This document shows positions 1 to 13,910 of a stretch of 64,000 nucleotides of DNA, piece after piece; the first letter of the stretch is position 1, and each line of letters starts with the position of its first letter. Source of the stretch: Nansenia antarctica (lineage: Eukaryota > Chordata > Actinopteri > Argentiniformes > Microstomatidae); the NCBI GenBank assembly GCA_963989245.1, contig OZ022341.1, forward strand, positions 58,420,592 to 58,484,591, in the 5' to 3' direction. The notes beneath the pieces are model-generated. The model was given only the letters and a program-made list of their open reading frames with translations, did no database searches and was not told the DNA's origin. The position numbers and the translations under genes are program-made.

Positions 1-520
1 TCCCCCACACAGTTAAGTTTCTGTTCTGCTGAAATCTGCCTCGCTCTGTTCAATTAACCTTCCTTCATGACCGGCTCACGGTGGGACCCGTGCCGTGCTG
101 GCGCACTCATGTCCATAATCGAGAATTTCTCTTAGCTTCTCTCCCACCATGTCAGCCATGCAGAGAGCGATTTTTTAACTAAAATAAAATAACCAGAATG
201 TTTATGATTATGCTTTTTGTTAACTTTAGCACTGTGAGACTTACAGTTGGAGTTCATATAATTGTAATCTCACCATATATGACAATACTCTTAAAAGGGT
301 TAAAATAAATACATACAATATCCTTTGTAAAAGTCAAACCCTGAAAAGTCATCAAACTGTGATGGAGCATATTAAGCCAGTAGCTTTTGGAAAATGGATG
401 CATTTTGTGCATTCCTGGGCCTGCTAGTTAACTGAGAACCAATCACTATTCGCCTACCCCTCCCCCACACAGCACCTTCCACAGACAGCAACACACAGGC
501 CTCTGCCGTTCATTTAACAT

Positions 521-886
521 TGCCGACCTCCTGAACTTTAGGCTCACTTTTGGGACACTTCCTATGTAGCCAGGGGAACAGAAAAAGACACACACCATCA
601 GTGGGATGCCAGCTTTCAGACAAAATTGTTTTCAAGTCTCTAGTCCATTGTATGGCCAAACAGGGTTTAACTTATTGGGGATAGGCCTCCATTGACATTA
701 CATTGGCGACCTCCTGAACTTTAGGCTCACTTTTGGGACACTTCCTATGTAGCCAGGAGAACAGAAAAAGACACACACCATCAGTGGGATGCCAGCTTTC
801 AGCCAAAAGTGTTTTCAAGTCTCTAGCCCAATGTATGGCCAAACAGCGCTCAATTTAGTTGTGCACTATGCAGACAGAGCACTGAT
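521..886. repeat. 183-bp internal module (type copies in unit 1)
   Basis: Two consecutive copies in unit 1 show the module that sets unit length. It runs from GACCTCCTGAACTTTAGG at 525 to the same string at 708, exactly 183 bp apart. Units carry 2, 3 or 5 such modules, 38 over the whole array. Internal modules come in subtypes: the first has CTCACTTTTGGG, middle ones often have CTCACCTTTGGG, and the last has AGGAGAACAG plus GCCAAAAGTG. The last module always leads into the unit-end segment with CAGCGCTCAATTTAG. So position within the unit is partly fixed while copy number floats. Confidence 0.93.
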
Positions 887-1973
887 TTGCACCCCTCCCC
901 CACACAGTTAAGTTTCTGTTCTGCTGAAATCTGCCTCGCTCTGTTCAATTAACCTTCCTTCATGACCGGCTCACGGTGGGACCCGTGCCGTGCTGGCGCA
1001 CTCATGTCCATAATCGAGCATTTCTCTTAGCTTCTCTCCCACCATGTCAGCCATGCAGAGAGCGATTTTTTAACTAAAATAAAATAACCAGAATGTTTAT
1101 GATTATGCTTTTTGTTAACTTTAGCACTGTGAGACTTACAGTTGGAGTTCATATAATTGTAATCTCACCATATATGACAATACTCTTAAAAGGGTTAAAA
1201 TAAATACATACAATATCCTTTGTAAAAGTCAAACCCTGAAAAGTCATCAAACTGTGATGGAGCATATTAAGCCAGTAGCTTTTGGAAAATGGATGCATTT
1301 TGTGCATTCCTGGGCCTGCTAGTTAACTGAGAACCAATCACTATTCGCCTACCCCTCCCCCACACAGCACCTTCCACAGACAGCAACACACAGGCCTCTG
1401 CCGTTCATTTAACATTGCCGACCTCCTGAACTTTAGGCTCACTTTTGGGACACTTCCTATGTAGCCAGGGGAACAGAAAAAGACACACACCATCAGTGGG
1501 ATGCCAGCTTTCAGACAAAATTGTTTTCAAGTCTTTAGTCCATTGTATGGCCAAACAGGGTTTAACTTATTGGGGATAGGCCTCCATTGACATTACATTG
1601 GCGACCTCCTGAACTTTAGGCTCACCTTTGGGACACTTCCTATGTAGCCAGGGGAACAGAAAAAGACACACACCATCAGTGGGATGCCAGCTTTCAGACA
1701 GAATTGTTTTCAAGTCTCTAGTCCATTGTATGGCCAAACAGGGTTTAACTTATTGGGGATAGGCCTCCATTGACATTACATTGGCGACCTCCTGAACTTT
1801 AGGCTCACTTTTGGGACACTTCCTATGTAGCCAGGAGAACAGAAAAAGACACACACCATCAGTGGGATGCCAGCTTTCAGCCAAAAGTGTTTTCAAGTCT
1901 CTAGCCCAATGTATGGCCAAACAGCGCTCAATTTAGTTGTGCACTATGCAGACAGAGCACTGATTTGCACCCC

Positions 1974-3417
1974 TCCCCCACACAGTTAAGTTTCTGTTCT
2001 GCTGAAATCTGCCTCGCTCTGTTCAATTAACCTTCCTTCATGACCGGCTCACGGTGGGACCCGTGCCGTGCTGGCGCACTCATGTCCATAATCGAGAATT
2101 TCTCTTAGCTTCTCTCCCACCATGTCAGCCATGCAGAGAGCGATTTTTTAACTAAAATAAAATAACCAGAATGTTTATGATTATGCTTTTTGTTAACTTT
2201 AGCACTGTGAGACTTACAGTTGGAGTTCATATAATTGTAATCTCACCATATATGACAATACTCTTAAAAGGGTTAAAATAAATACATACAATATCCTTTG
2301 TAAAAGTCAAACCCTGAAAAGTCATCAAACTGTGATGGAGCATATTAAGCCAGTAGCTTTTGGAAAATGGATGCATTTTGTGCATTCCTGGGCCTGCTAG
2401 TTAACTGAGAACCAATCACTATTCGCCTACCCCTCCCCCACACAGCACCTTCCACAGACAGCAACACACAGGCCTCTGCCGTTCATTTAACATTGCCGAC
2501 CTCCTGAACTTTAGGCTCACTTTTGGGACACTTCCTATGTAGCCAGGGGAACAGAAAAAGACACACACCATCAGTGGGATGCCAGCTTTCAGACAAAATT
2601 GTTTTCAAGTCTCTTGTCCATTGTATGGCCAAACAGGGTTTAACTTATTGGGGATAGGCCTCCATTGACATTACATTGGCGACCTCCTGAACTTTAGGCT
2701 CACCTTTGGGACACTTCCTATGTAGCCAGGGGAACAGAAAAAGACACACACCATCAGTGGGATGCCAGCTTTCAGACAAAATTGTTTTCAAGTCTCTAGT
2801 CCATTGTATGGCCAAACAGGGTTTAACTTATTGGGGATAGGCCTCCATTGACATTACATTGGCGACCTCCTGAACTTTAGGCTCACTTTTGGGACACTTC
2901 CTATGTAGCCAGGAGAACAGAAAAAGACACACACCATCAGTGGGATGCCAGCTTTCAGACAAAATTGTTTTCAAGTCTTTAGTCCATTGTATGGCCAAAC
3001 AGGGTTTAACTTATTGGGGATAGGCCTCCATTGACATTACATTGGCGACCTCCTGAACTTTAGGCTCACCTTTGGGACACTTCCTATGTAGCCAGGGGAA
3101 CAGAAAAAGACACACACCATCAGTGGGATGCCAGCTTTCAGACAGAATTGTTTTCAAGTCTCTAGTCCATTGTATGGCCAAACAGGGTTTAACTTATTGG
3201 GGATAGGCCTCCATTGACATTACATTGGCGACCTCCTGAACTTTAGGCTCACTTTTGGGACACTTCCTATGTAGCCAGGAGAACAGAAAAAGACACACAC
3301 CATCAGTGGGATGCCAGCTTTCAGCCAAAAGTGTTTTCAAGTCTCTAGCCCAATGTATGGCCAAACAGCGCTCAATTTAGTTGTGCACTATGCAGACAGA
3401 GCACTGATTTGCACCCC
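1974..3417. repeat. Satellite unit 3, 1444-bp hybrid with five modules
   Basis: This unit is 366 bp (2 x 183) longer than the common form. Its third module (near 2870-2990) has the AGGAGAACAG of a terminal module but continues with the GACAAAATTG of an internal one. The modules after it carry CTTTAGTCC and GACAGAATTG, variants otherwise seen only in units 2 and 6. This is the expected product of unequal exchange between a normal unit and a unit-2-like unit, with the breakpoint inside a module. Confidence 0.8.
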
Positions 3418-6400
3418 TCCCCCACACAGTTAAGTTTCTGTTCTGCTGAAATCTGCCTCGCTCTGTTCAATTAACCTTCCTTCATGACCGGCTCACGGTG
3501 GGACCCGTGCCGTGCTGGCGCACTCATGTCCATAATCGAGAATTTCTCTTAGCTTCTCTCCCACCATGTCAGCCATGCAGAGAGCGATTTTTTAACTAAA
3601 ATAAAATAACCAGAATGTTTATGATTATGCTTTTTGTTAACTTTAGCACTGTGAGACTTACAGTTGGAGTTCATATAATTGTAATCTCACCATATATGAC
3701 AATACTCTTAAAAGGGTTAAAATAAATACATACAATATCCTTTGTAAAAGTCAAACCCTGAAAAGTCATCAAACTGTGATGGAGCATATTAAGCCAGTAG
3801 CTTTTGGAAAATGGATGCATTTTGTGCATTCCTGGGCCTGCTAGTTAACTGAGAACCAATCACTATTCGCCTACCCCTCCCCCACACAGCACCTTCCACA
3901 GACAGCAACACACAGGCCTCTGCCGTTCATTTAACATTGCCGACCTCCTGAACTTTAGGCTCACTTTTGGGACACTTCCTATGTAGCCAGGGGAACAGAA
4001 AAAGACACACACCATCAGTGGGATGCCAGCTTTCAGACAAAATTGTTTTCAAGTCTCTAGTCCATTGTATGGCCAAACAGGGTTTAACTTATTGGGGATA
4101 GGCCTCCATTGACATTACATTGGCGACCTCCTGAACTTTAGGCTCACCTTTGGGACACTTCCTATGTAGCCAGGGGAACAGAAAAAGACACACACCATCA
4201 GTGGGATGCCAGCTTTCAGACAAAATTGTTTTCAAGTCTCTAGTCCATTGTATGGCCAAACAGGGTTTAACTTATTGGGGATAGGCCTCCATTGACATTA
4301 CATTGGCGACCTCCTGAACTTTAGGCTCACTTTTGGGACACTTCCTATGTAGCCAGGAGAACAGAGAAAGACACACACCATCAGTGGGATGCCAGCTTTC
4401 AGCCAAAAGTGTTTTCAAGTCTCTAGCCCAATGTATGGCCAAACAGCGCTCAATTTAGTTGTGCACTATGCAGACAGAGCACTGATTTGCACCCCTCCCC
4501 CACACAGTTAAGTTTCTGTTCTGCTGAAATCTGCCTCGCTCTGTTCAATTAACCTTCCTTCATGACCGGCTCACGGTGGGACCCGTGCCGTGCTGGCGCA
4601 CTCATGTCCATAATCGAGAATTTCTCTTAGCTTCTCTCCCACCATGTCAGCCATGCAGAGAGCGATTTTTTAACTAAAATAAAATAACCAGAATGTTTAT
4701 GATTATGCTTTTTGTTAACTTTAGCACTGTGAGACTTACAGTTGGAGTTCATATAATTGTAATCTCACCATATATGACAATACTCTTAAAAGGGTTAAAA
4801 TAAATACATACAATATCCTTTGTAAAAGTCAAACCCTGAAAAGTCATCAAACTGTGATGGAGCATATTAAGCCAGTAGCTTTTGGAAAATGGATGCATTT
4901 TGTGCATTCCTGGGCCTGCTAGTTAACTGAGAACCAATCACTATTCGCCTACCCCTCCCCCACACAGCACCTTCCACAGACAGCAACACACAGGCCTCTG
5001 CCGTTCATTTAACATTGCCGACCTCCTGAACTTTAGGCTCACTTTTGGGACACTTCCTATGTAGCCAGGGGAACAGAAAAAGACACACACCATCAGTGGG
5101 ATGCCAGCTTTCAGACAAAATTGTTTTCAAGTCTCTAGTCCATTGTATGGCCAAACAGGGTTTAACTTATTGGGGATAGGCCTCCATTGACATTACATTG
5201 GCGACCTCCTGAACTTTAGGCTCACTTTTGGGACACTTCCTATGTAGCCAGGAGAACAGAAAAAGACACACACCATCAGTGGGATGCCAGCTTTCAGCCA
5301 AAAGTGTTTTCAAGTCTCTAGCCCAATGTATGGCCAAACAGCGCTCAATTTAGTTGTGCACTATGCAGACAGAGCACTGATTTGCACCCCTCCCCCACAC
5401 AGTTAAGTTTCTGTTCTGCTGAAATCTGCCTCGCTCTGTTCAATTAACCTTCCTTCATGACCGGCTCACGGTGGGACCCGTGCCGTGCTGGCGCACTCAT
5501 GTCCATAATCGAGCATTTCTCTTAGCTTCTCTCCCACCATGTCAGCCATGCAGAGAGCGATTTTTTAACTAAAATAAAATAACCAGAATGTTTATGATTA
5601 TGCTTTTTGTTAACTTTAGCACTGTGAGACTTACAGTTGGAGTTCATATAATTGTAATCTCACCATATATGACAATACTCTTAAAAGGGTTAAAATAAAT
5701 ACATACAATATCCTTTGTAAAAGTCAAACCCTGAAAAGTCATCAAACTGTGATGGAGCATATTAAGCCAGTAGCTTTTGGAAAATGGATGCATTTTGTGC
5801 ATTCCTGGGCCTGCTAGTTAACTGAGAACCAATCACTATTCGCCTACCCCTCCCCCACACAGCACCTTCCACAGACAGCAACACACAGGCCTCTGCCGTT
5901 CATTTAACATTGCCGACCTCCTGAACTTTAGGCTCACTTTTGGGACACTTCCTATGTAGCCAGGGGAACAGAAAAAGACACACACCATCAGTGGGATGCC
6001 AGCTTTCAGACAAAATTGTTTTCAAGTCTTTAGTCCATTGTATGGCCAAACAGGGTTTAACTTATTGGGGATAGGCCTCCATTGACATTACATTGGCGAC
6101 CTCCTGAACTTTAGGCTCACCTTTGGGACACTTCCTATGTAGCCAGGGGAACAGAAAAAGACACACACCATCAGTGGGATGCCAGCTTTCAGACAGAATT
6201 GTTTTCAAGTCTCTAGTCCATTGTATGGCCAAACAGGGTTTAACTTATTGGGGATAGGCCTCCATTGACATTACATTGGCGACCTCCTGAACTTTAGGCT
6301 CACTTTTGGGACACTTCCTATGTAGCCAGGAGAACAGAAAAAGACACACACCATCAGTGGGATGCCAGCTTTCAGCCAAAAGTGTTTTCAAGTCTCTAGC

Positions 6401-9400
6401 CCAATGTATGGCCAAACAGCGCTCAATTTAGTTGTGCACTATGCAGACAGAGCACTGATTTGCACCCCTCCCCCACACAGTTAAGTTTCTGTTCTGCTGA
6501 AATCTGCCTCGCTCTGTTCAATTAACCTTCCTTCATGACCGGCTCACGGTGGGACCCGTGCCGTGCTGGCGCACTCATGTCCATAATCGAGAATTTCTCT
6601 TAGCTTCTCTCCCACCATGTCAGCCATGCAGAGAGCGATTTTTTAACTAAAATAAAATAACCAGAATGTTTATGATTATGCTTTTTGTTAACTTTAGCAC
6701 TGTGAGACTTACAGTTGGAGTTCATATAATTGTAATCTCACCATATATGACAATACTCTTAAAAGGGTTAAAATAAATACATACAATATCCTTTGTAAAA
6801 GTCAAACCCTGAAAAGTCATCAAACTGTGATGGAGCATATTAAGCCAGTAGCTTTTGGAAAATGGATGCATTTTGTGCATTCCTGGGCCTGCTAGTTAAC
6901 TGAGAACCAATCACTATTCGCCTACCCCTCCCCCACACAGCACCTTCCACAGACAGCAACACACAGGCCTCTGCCGTTCATTTAACATTGCCGACCTCCT
7001 GAACTTTAGGCTCACTTTTGGGACACTTCCTATGTAGCCAGGGGAACAGAAAAAGACACACAGCATCAGTGGGATGCCAGCTTTCAGACAAAATTGTTTT
7101 CAAGTCTCTAGTCCATTGTATGGCCAAACAGGGTTTAACTTATTGGGGATAGGCCTCCATTGACATTACATTGGCGACCTCCTGAACTTTAGGCTCACCT
7201 TTGGGACACTTCCTATGTAGCCAGGGGAACAGAAAAAGACACACACCATCAGTGGGATGCCAGCTTTCAGACAAAATTGTTTTCAAGTCTCTAGTCCATT
7301 GTATGGCCAAACAGGGTTTAACTTATTGGGGATAGGCCTCCATTGACATTACATTGGCGACCTCCTGAACTTTAGGCTCACTTTTGGGACACTTCCTATG
7401 TAGCCAGGAGAACAGAAAAAGACACACACCATCAGTGGGATGCCAGCTTTCAGCCAAAAGTGTTTTCAAGTCTCTAGCCCAATGTATGGCCAAACAGCGC
7501 TCAATTTAGTTGTGCACTATGCAGACAGAGCACTGATTTGCACCCCTCCCCCACACAGTTAAGTTTCTGTTCTGCTGAAATCTGCCTCGCTCTGTTCAAT
7601 TAACCTTCCTTCATGACCGGCTCACGGTGGGACCCGTGCCGTGCTGGCGCACTCATGTCCATAATCGAGAATTTCTCTTAGCTTCTCTCCCACCATGTCA
7701 GCCATGCAGAGAGCGATTTTTTAACTAAAATAAAATAACCAGAATGTTTATGATTATGCTTTTTGTTAACTTTAGCACTGTGAGACTTACAGTTGGAGTT
7801 CATATAATTGTAATCTCACCATATATGACAATACTCTTAAAAGGGTTAAAATAAATACATACAATATCCTTTGTAAAAGTCAAACCCTGAAAAGTCATCA
7901 AACTGTGATGGAGCATATTAAGCCAGTAGCTTTTGGAAAATGGATGCATTTTGTGCATTCCTGGGCCTGCTAGTTAACTGAGAACCAATCACTATTCGCC
8001 TACCCCTCCCCCACACAGCACCTTCCACAGACAGCAACACACAGGCCTCTGCCGTTCATTTAACATTGCCGACCTCCTGAACTTTAGGCTCACTTTTGGG
8101 ACACTTCCTATGTAGCCAGGGGAACAGAAAAAGACACACACCATCAGTGGGATGCCAGCTTTCAGACAAAATTGTTTTCAAGTCTCTAGTCCATTGTATG
8201 GCCAAACAGGGTTTAACTTATTGGGGATAGGCCTCCATTGACATTACATTGGCGACCTCCTGAACTTTAGGCTCACCTTTGGGACACTTCCTATGTAGCC
8301 AGGGGAACAGAAAAAGACACACACCATCAGTGGGATGCCAGCTTTCAGACAAAATTGTTTTCAAGTCTCTAGTCCATTGTATGGCCAAACAGGGTTTAAG
8401 TTATTGGGGATAGGCCTCCATTGACATTACATTGGCGACCTCCTGAACTTTAGGCTCACTTTTGGGACACTTCCTATGTAGCCAGGAGAACAGAAAAAGA
8501 CACACACCATCAGTGGGATGCCAGCTTTCAGCCAAAAGTGTTTTCAAGTCTCTAGCCCAATGTATGGCCAAACAGCGCTCAATTTAGTTGTGCACTATGC
8601 AGACAGAGCACTGATTTGCACCCCTCCCCCACACAGTTAAGTTTCTGTTCTGCTGAAATCTGCCTCGCTCTGTTCAATTAACCTTCCTTCATGACCGGCT
8701 CACGGTGGGACCCGTGCCGTGCTGGCGCACTCATGTCCATAATCGAGAATTTCTCTTAGCTTCTCTCCCACCATGTCAGCCATGCAGAGAGCGATTTTTT
8801 AACTAAAATAAAATAACCAGAATGTTTATGATTATGCTTTTTGTTAACTTTAGCACTGTGAGACTTACAGTTGGAGTTCATATAATTGTAATCTCACCAT
8901 ATATGACAATACTCTTAAAAGGGTTAAAATAAATACATACAATATCCTTTGTAAAAGTCAAACCCTGAAAAGTCATCAAACTGTGATGGAGCATATTAAG
9001 CCAGTAGCTTTTGGAAAATGGATGCATTTTGTGCATTCCTGGGCCTGCTAGTTAACTGAGAACCAATCACTATTCGCCTACCCCTCCCCCACACAGCACC
9101 TTCCACAGACAGCAAGACACAGGCCTCTGCCGTTCATTTAACATTGCCGACCTCCTGAACTTTAGGCTCACTTTTGGGACACTTCCTATGTAGCCAGGGG
9201 AACAGAAAAAGACACACACCATCAGTGGGATGCCAGCTTTCAGACAAAATTGTTTTCAAGTCTCTAGTCCATTGTATGGCCAAACAGGGTTTAACTTATT
9301 GGGGATAGGCCTCCATTGACATTACATTGGCGACCTCCTGAACTTTAGGCTCACTTTTGGGACACTTCCTATGTAGCCAGGAGAACAGAAAAAGACACAC

Positions 9401-12400
9401 ACCATCAGTGGGATGCCAGCTTTCAGCCAAAAGTGTTTTCAAGTCTCTAGCCCAATGTATGGCCAAACAGCGCTCAATTTAGTTGTGCACTATGCAGACA
9501 GAGCACTGATTTGCACCCCTCCCCCACACAGTTAAGTTTCTGTTCTGCTGAAATCTGCCTCGCTCTGTTCAATTAACCTTCCTTCATGACCGGCTCACGG
9601 TGGGACCCGTGCCGTGCTGGCGCACTCATGTCCATAATCGAGAATTTCTCTTAGCTTCTCTCCCACCATGTCAGCCATGCAGAGAGCGATTTTTTAACTA
9701 AAATAAAATAACCAGAATGTTTATGATTATGCTTTTTGTTAACTTTAGCACTGTGAGACTTACAGTTGGAGTTCATATAATTGTAATCTCACCATATATG
9801 ACAATACTCTTAAAAGGGTTAAAATAAATACATACAATATCCTTTGTAAAAGTCAAACCCTGAAAAGTCATCAAACTGTGATGGAGCATATTAAGCCAGT
9901 AGCTTTTGGAAAATGGATGCATTTTGTGCATTCCTGGGCCTGCTAGTTAACTGAGAACCAATCACTATTCGCCTACCCCTCCCCCACACAGCACCTTCCA
10001 CAGACAGCAACACACAGGCCTCTGCCGTTCATTTAACATTGCCGACCTCCTGAACTTTAGGCTCACTTTTGGGACACTTCCTATGTAGCCAGGGGAACAG
10101 AAAAAGACACACACCATCAGTGGGATGCCAGCTTTCAGACAAAATTGTTTTCAAGTCTCTAGTCCATTGTATGGCCAAACAGGGTTTAACTTATTGGGGA
10201 TAGGCCTCCATTGACATTACATTGGCGACCTCCTGAACTTTAGGCTCACCTTTGGGACACTTCCTATGTAGCCAGGGGAACAGAAAAAGACACACACCAT
10301 CAGTGGGATGCCAGCTTTCAGACAAAATTGTTTTCAAGTCTCTAGTCCATTGTATGGCCAAACAGGGTTTAACTTATTGGGGATAGGCCTCCATTGACAT
10401 TACATTGACGACCTCCTGAACTTTAGGCTCACTTTTGGGACACTTCCTATGTAGCCAGGAGAACAGAAAAAGACACACACCATCAGTGGGATGCCAGCTT
10501 TCAGCCAAAAGTGTTTTCAAGTCTCTAGCCCAATGTATGGCCAAACAGCGCTCAATTTAGTTGTGCACTATGCAGACAGAGCACTGATTTGCACCCCTCC
10601 CCCACACAGTTAAGTTTCTGTTCTGCTGAAATCTGCCTCGCTCTGTTCAATTAACCTTCCTTCATGACCGGCTCACGGTGGGACCCGTGCCGTGCTGGCG
10701 CACTCATGTCCATAATCGAGAATTTCTCTTAGCTTCTCTCCCACCATGTCAGCCATGCAGAGAGCGATTTTTTAACTAAAATAAAATAACCAGAATGTTT
10801 ATGATTATGCTTTTTGTTAACTTTAGCACTGTGAGACTTACAGTTGGAGTTCATATAATTGTAATCTCACCATATATGACAATACTCTTAAAAGGGTTAA
10901 AATAAATACATACAATATCCTTTGTAAAAGTCAAACCCTGAAAAGTCATCAAACTGTGATGGAGCATATTAAGCCAGTAGCTTTTGGAAAATGGATGCAT
11001 TTTGTGCATTCCTGGGCCTGCTAGTTAACTGAGAACCAATCACTATTCGCCTACCCCTCCCCCACACAGCACCTTCCACAGACAGCAACACACAGGCCTC
11101 TGCCGTTCATTTAACATTGCCGACCTCCTGAACTTTAGGCTCACTTTTGGGACACTTCCTATGTAGCCAGGGGAACAGAAAAAGACACACACCATCAGTG
11201 GGATGCCAGCTTTCAGACAAAATTGTTTTCAAGTCTCTAGTCCATTGTATGGCCAAACAGGGTTTAACTTATTGGGGATAGGCCTCCATTGACATTACAT
11301 TGGCGACCTCCTGAACTTTAGGCTCACCTTTGGGACACTTCCTATGTAGCCAGGGGAACAGAAAAAGACACACACCATCAGTGGGATGCCAGCTTTCAGA
11401 CAAAATTGTTTTCAAGTCTCTAGTCCATTGTATGGCCAAACAGGGTTTAAGTTATTGGGGATAGGCCTCCATTGACATTACATTGGCGACCTCCTGAACT
11501 TTAGGCTCACTTTTGGGACACTTCCTATGTAGCCAGGAGAACAGAAAAAGACACACACCATCAGTGGGATGCCAGCTTTCAGCCAAAAGTGTTTTCAAGT
11601 CTCTAGCCCAATGTATGGCCAAACAGCGCTCAATTTAGTTGTGCACTATGCAGACAGAGCACTGATTTGCACCCCTCCCCCACACAGTTAAGTTTCTGTT
11701 CTGCTGAAATCTGCCTCGCTCTGTTCAATTAACCTTCCTTCATGACCGGCTCACGGTGGGACCCGTGCCGTGCTGGCGCACTCATGTCCATAATCGAGAA
11801 TTTCTCTTAGCTTCTCTCCCACCATGTCAGCCATGCAGAGAGCGATTTTTTAACTAAAATAAAATAACCAGAATGTTTATGATTATGCTTTTTGTTAACT
11901 TTAGCACTGTGAGACTTACAGTTGGAGTTCATATAATTGTAATCTCACCATATATGACAATACTCTTAAAAGGGTTAAAATAAATACATACAATATCCTT
12001 TGTAAAAGTCAAACCCTGAAAAGTCATCAAACTGTGATGGAGCATATTAAGCCAGTAGCTTTTGGAAAATGGATGCATTTTGTGCATTCCTGGGCCTGCT
12101 AGTTAACTGAGAACCAATCACTATTCGCCTACCCCTCCCCCACACAGCACCTTCCACAGACAGCAACACACAGGCCTCTGCCGTTCATTTAACATTGCCG
12201 ACCTCCTGAACTTTAGGCTCACTTTTGGGACACTTCCTATGTAGCCAGGGGAACAGAAAAAGACACACACCATCAGTGGGATGCCAGCTTTCAGACAAAA
12301 TTGTTTTCAAGTCTCTAGTCCATTGTATGGCCAAACAGGGTTTAACTTATTGGGGATAGGCCTCCATTGACATTACATTGGCGACCTCCTGAACTTTAGG

Positions 12401-13829
12401 CTCACCTTTGGGACACTTCCTATGTAGCCAGGGGAACAGAAAAAGACACACACCATCAGTGGGATGCCAGCTTTCAGACAAAATTGTTTTCAAGTCTCTA
12501 GTCCATTGTATGGCCAAACAGGGTTTAACTTATTGGGGATAGGCCTCCATTGACATTACATTGACGACCTCCTGAACTTTAGGCTCACTTTTGGGACACT
12601 TCCTATGTAGCCAGGAGAACAGAAAAAGACACACACCATCAGTGGGATGCCAGCTTTCAGCCAAAAGTGTTTTCAAGTCTCTAGCCCAATGTATGGCCAA
12701 ACAGCGCTCAATTTAGTTGTGCACTATGCAGACAGAGCACTGATTTGCACCCCTCCCCCACACAGTTAAGTTTCTGTTCTGCTGAAATCTGCCTCGCTCT
12801 GTTCAATTAACCTTCCTTCATGACCGGCTCACGGTGGGACCCGTGCCGTGCTGGCGCACTCATGTCCATAATCGAGAATTTCTCTTAGCTTCTCTCCCAC
12901 CATGTCAGCCATGCAGAGAGCGATTTTTTAACTAAAATAAAATAACCAGAATGTTTATGATTATGCTTTTTGTTAACTTTAGCACTGTGAGACTTACAGT
13001 TGGAGTTCATATAATTGTAATCTCACCATATATGACAATACTCTTAAAAGGGTTAAAATAAATACATACAATATCCTTTGTAAAAGTCAAACCCTGAAAA
13101 GTCATCAAACTGTGATGGAGCATATTAAGCCAGTAGCTTTTGGAAAATGGATGCATTTTGTGCATTCCTGGGCCTGCTAGTTAACTGAGAACCAATCACT
13201 ATTCGCCTACCCCTCCCCCACACAGCACCTTCCACAGACAGCAACACACAGGCCTCTGCCGTTCATTTAACATTGCCGACCTCCTGAACTTTAGGCTCAC
13301 TTTTGGGACACTTCCTATGTAGCCAGGGGAACAGAAAAAGACACACACCATCAGTGGGATGCCAGCTTTCAGACAAAATTGTTTTCAAGTCTCTAGTCCA
13401 TTGTATGGCCAAACAGGGTTTAACTTATTGGGGATAGGCCTCCATTGACATTACATTGGCGACCTCCTGAACTTTAGGCTCACCTTTGGGACACTTCCTA
13501 TGTAGCCAGGGGAACAGAAAAAGACACAAACCATCAGTGGGATGCCAGCTTTCAGACAAAATTGTTTTCAAGTCTCTAGTCCATTGTATGGCCAAACAGG
13601 GTTTAACTTATTGGGGATAGGCCTCCATTGACATTACATTGGCGACCTCCTGAACTTTAGGCTCACTTTTGGGACACTTCCTATGTAGCCAGGGGAACAG
13701 AAAAAGACACACGCCATCAGTGGGATGCCAGCTTTCAGCCAAAAGTAATTTCAAGTCTCTAGCCCAATGTTTCACCAAACAGCGCTCAATTTAGTTGTGC
13801 ACTATGCAGACAGAGCACTGATTTGTATG

Positions 13830-13910
13830 AATTGTATAGGGGTATCCTTAAAAAATAACTGTGTTGTTTTCTTGTAGAATGCTATTTTTTAAGGATACCC
13901 CTATACAATT
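13830..13910. mobile_element. 81-bp palindromic mini-element at the satellite edge
   Basis: Two perfectly complementary 28-bp arms (13830-13857 and 13883-13910) enclose a 25-nt loop. The 5-bp direct repeat GTATG lies immediately outside both arms (13825-13829 and 13911-13915); because the flanks share more bases, up to 11 bp can be aligned as a direct repeat overlapping the arms. Inverted arms plus a flanking duplication fit a very small MITE or a solo terminal hairpin. It sits exactly where satellite homology stops, so its insertion, or a rearrangement it caused, may define the array border. I do not recognise the family. Confidence 0.6.

Larger units (their letters stand above)
1..13825. 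repeat. Two-level satellite array, 13 consecutive units
   Basis: Thirteen near-identical head-to-tail units, each starting TCCCCCACACAGTTAAG, begin at 1, 896, 1974, 3418, 4496, 5391, 6469, 7547, 8625, 9520, 10598, 11676 and 12754. Unit lengths are 895 (units 1, 5, 9), 1078 (units 2, 4, 6-8, 10-12) and 1444 (unit 3); unit 13 ends at about 13825. The differences are exact multiples of 183 bp, the length of an internal repeated module. Units differ by only a few substitutions, so the array is young or kept homogeneous. No open frame of note crosses a unit, and I see no tRNA, snRNA or rRNA similarity. The array runs off the left edge of the window. The terminal module of the last unit is visibly more diverged, as expected at the edge of a homogenised array. 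Confidence 0.97.

Noticed and set aside
1..13825. rDNA spacer, 5S or snRNA repeat array, or a CRISPR-like array
   Set aside because: No rRNA, 5S, U-snRNA or tRNA core could be matched in the ~529-bp constant part, and the module/unit structure is not repeat-spacer.
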